Assembly: GCA_937921525.1 (NCBI GenBank)
Contig: CAKZUM010000309.1
Coordinates: 1 to 14,009 of the forward strand
Reading direction: 5' to 3'
From: an uncultured Saprospiraceae bacterium
GTDB lineage: Bacteria > Bacteroidota > Bacteroidia > Chitinophagales > Saprospiraceae
DNA: 14,009 nt
Part shown: piece after piece, positions 12,922 to 14,009 of the stretch
Position numbering within the stretch: position 1 is the first letter of the stretch
Layout of the letters: every line of letters starts with the position of its first letter
Made by a program: the position numbers and the translations under genes
Notes under the pieces: generated by a model
The model's input: the letters and a program-made list of their open reading frames with translations, nothing else
Told to the model about the DNA's origin: nothing
The model's database searches: none

Positions 12922-14009
12922 ATGAATTTCAATATGAATCTAACTATTAAAGCTTCCTTTGTATTATTACTTTTGGGGCTATTTGCTTGTAAAACAGATA
13001 CTTCTACGAACAAAAAAACAATAGGAACTGAAAAAGTAGACTTATCTTCTATCTTAGAAAACTACCATCAAGACTACTTAAAACTAAACCCATTGAATGC
13101 GACTTTCGCAGGAGATAGTCGATACAATGATGTGTTTCCAAATTTCAACTCCAAGGAATACTTAAAGGAGTATCGGACATTCTATGAAAAAACGCTACAA
13201 ACCTTAGCAGGAATCGACAAAAATCAACTAAGTGCGAATGATAAAATGAGTTATAGTATCCTAAAATGGGATTGTGAAATAGCCTTGCAAGAATTGGAGG
13301 GTCGATATGAGTTAACGCCAATAGATCAGATGTGGTCTGCTAATTTAATGGTCGGTCAATTAGCAAGCGGCGCCTCAGCCCAACCATTTGTAACTCCTGC
13401 GGATTATGATAATTGGTTAAAAAGAGTGGATGGGTATTTGGCTTGGTGTAATTCCGCTATGGAGAATATGCGAACAGGTATGAAAGAAGGTATCGTCTTG
13501 CCAAAAGCCTTGATCGCTAAAGTAATTCCACAATTTGCTGATATGGGGAAGGGCACAGTAAAAGATCATTTATTCTTTAAACCTATCAGCAATATACCAG
13601 CGGATTTTTCTTCCGAAGATAAAGACAGATTGACAACTGCCTACACCTCTATGGTGCAAGATAAAATCATCCCTACCTATGCTAAAATGGCTACCTTTTT
13701 TGAAGAAGAATATTTGCCTGCTGGAAGAAGTACCTCTGGAATTGGTGCTTATGCGAATGGAGCAAAACTGTATCAAAATAGAATTCAGAAATACACAACG
13801 ACAGATATGACGGCTGCTGAAATCCATGAATTAGGATTAAGAGAGGTCGCCCGATTACGATCAGAAATGGAAAAGGTGAAAAAAGAAATTGGTTTCAAAG
13901 GAGACTTAAAAGCATTCTTTGATTATGTGCGATCGAAAAAAGAACTGATGCCGTTTACAGACCCACAACAAGTAATTGATAATTTCAATGCGATCCATAA
14001 AAAGATGCT
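12922..14009 (+). CDS. DUF885 family lipoprotein, 3' end outside window
   Basis: The frame is open from the ATG at 12922 to the window edge: 362 full codons of a protein whose family is usually about 580-600 residues. Residues 11-22 are hydrophobic and end in LFAC, a good lipobox, so Cys23 should carry lipid and anchor the protein at a membrane. The DUF885 fold begins near residue 40 (ILENYHQDYLKLNPLNATFAG) and includes the family-typical TDMTAAEIHELGLREVARL at about 294-312. DUF885 proteins have a late metal-binding HExxxxH-like motif and are thought to be metallopeptidase-like hydrolases; that motif lies past the window, so activity cannot be judged. A second in-frame ATG at 12934 is an alternative start and leaves the lipobox intact. 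The gene is divergent from the metalloprotease. Confidence 0.9.
   Translation, partial: MNFNMNLTIKASFVLLLLGLFACKTDTSTNKKTIGTEKVDLSSILENYHQDYLKLNPLNATFAGDSRYNDVFPNFNSKEYLKEYRTFYEKTLQTLAGIDKNQLSANDKMSYSILKWDCEIALQELEGRYELTPIDQMWSANLMVGQLASGASAQPFVTPADYDNWLKRVDGYLAWCNSAMENMRTGMKEGIVLPKALIAKVIPQFADMGKGTVKDHLFFKPISNIPADFSSEDKDRLTTAYTSMVQDKIIPTYAKMATFFEEEYLPAGRSTSGIGAYANGAKLYQNRIQKYTTTDMTAAEIHELGLREVARLRSEMEKVKKEIGFKGDLKAFFDYVRSKKELMPFTDPQQVIDNFNAIHKKM

Noticed and set aside
13570..13827. 85-codon minus-strand frame
   Set aside because: It is antisense to the DUF885 gene, which continues in frame through this region to the window edge.

Overview
The window looks like chromosomal DNA from a Bacteroidota bacterium, most likely a marine or Saprospiria-type lineage. 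The reasons are the AT-rich sequence, the scarcity of Shine-Dalgarno motifs before the starts, two boxes matching the Bacteroidota -7 promoter element (TAnnTTTG), a secreted giant with SprB repeats and a C-terminal type IX secretion (T9SS) sorting domain, and a Rossmann-like/DUF2520 protein typical of that phylum. The genus cannot be fixed from the sequence alone.

Layout. 1-362 holds no gene but has palindromes. 363-746 (-) is a small lipocalin-like exported protein. 1166-1834 (+) is an exported cyclophilin-type prolyl isomerase. It converges across a large palindrome and a terminator hairpin on 2139-3638 (-), a membrane fusion of a sugar/inositol-phosphate nucleotidyltransferase with a CDP-alcohol phosphotransferase. 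A divergent spacer with a palindromic operator-like site and a -7 box leads to 4225-5100 (+), a crotonase-fold enoyl-CoA hydratase/isomerase. The crotonase converges, across about 300 bp of nested hairpins, on a translationally coupled pair: DUF2520 protein (5684-6460, -) and an unrecognised 92-residue protein (5409-5687, -). Upstream of these, 6575-12376 (-) encodes a 1933-residue secreted metalloprotease/adhesin. A further divergent spacer leads to 12922 onward (+), a DUF885 lipoprotein cut by the window end.

The genes do not form one pathway. Four of the eight act in or beyond the envelope (lipocalin-like protein, prolyl isomerase, T9SS metalloprotease, DUF885 lipoprotein), one is a membrane lipid or solute headgroup enzyme, and the rest are housekeeping or unknown.

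I see no defence system, mobile element with a transposase, CRISPR array, tRNA or rRNA. The most unusual content is the density of long inverted repeats in nearly every intergenic gap, a 41-bp sequence repeated in two divergent spacers, the fused cytidylyltransferase/phosphotransferase, and three exactly 77-residue adhesive repeats in the metalloprotease.
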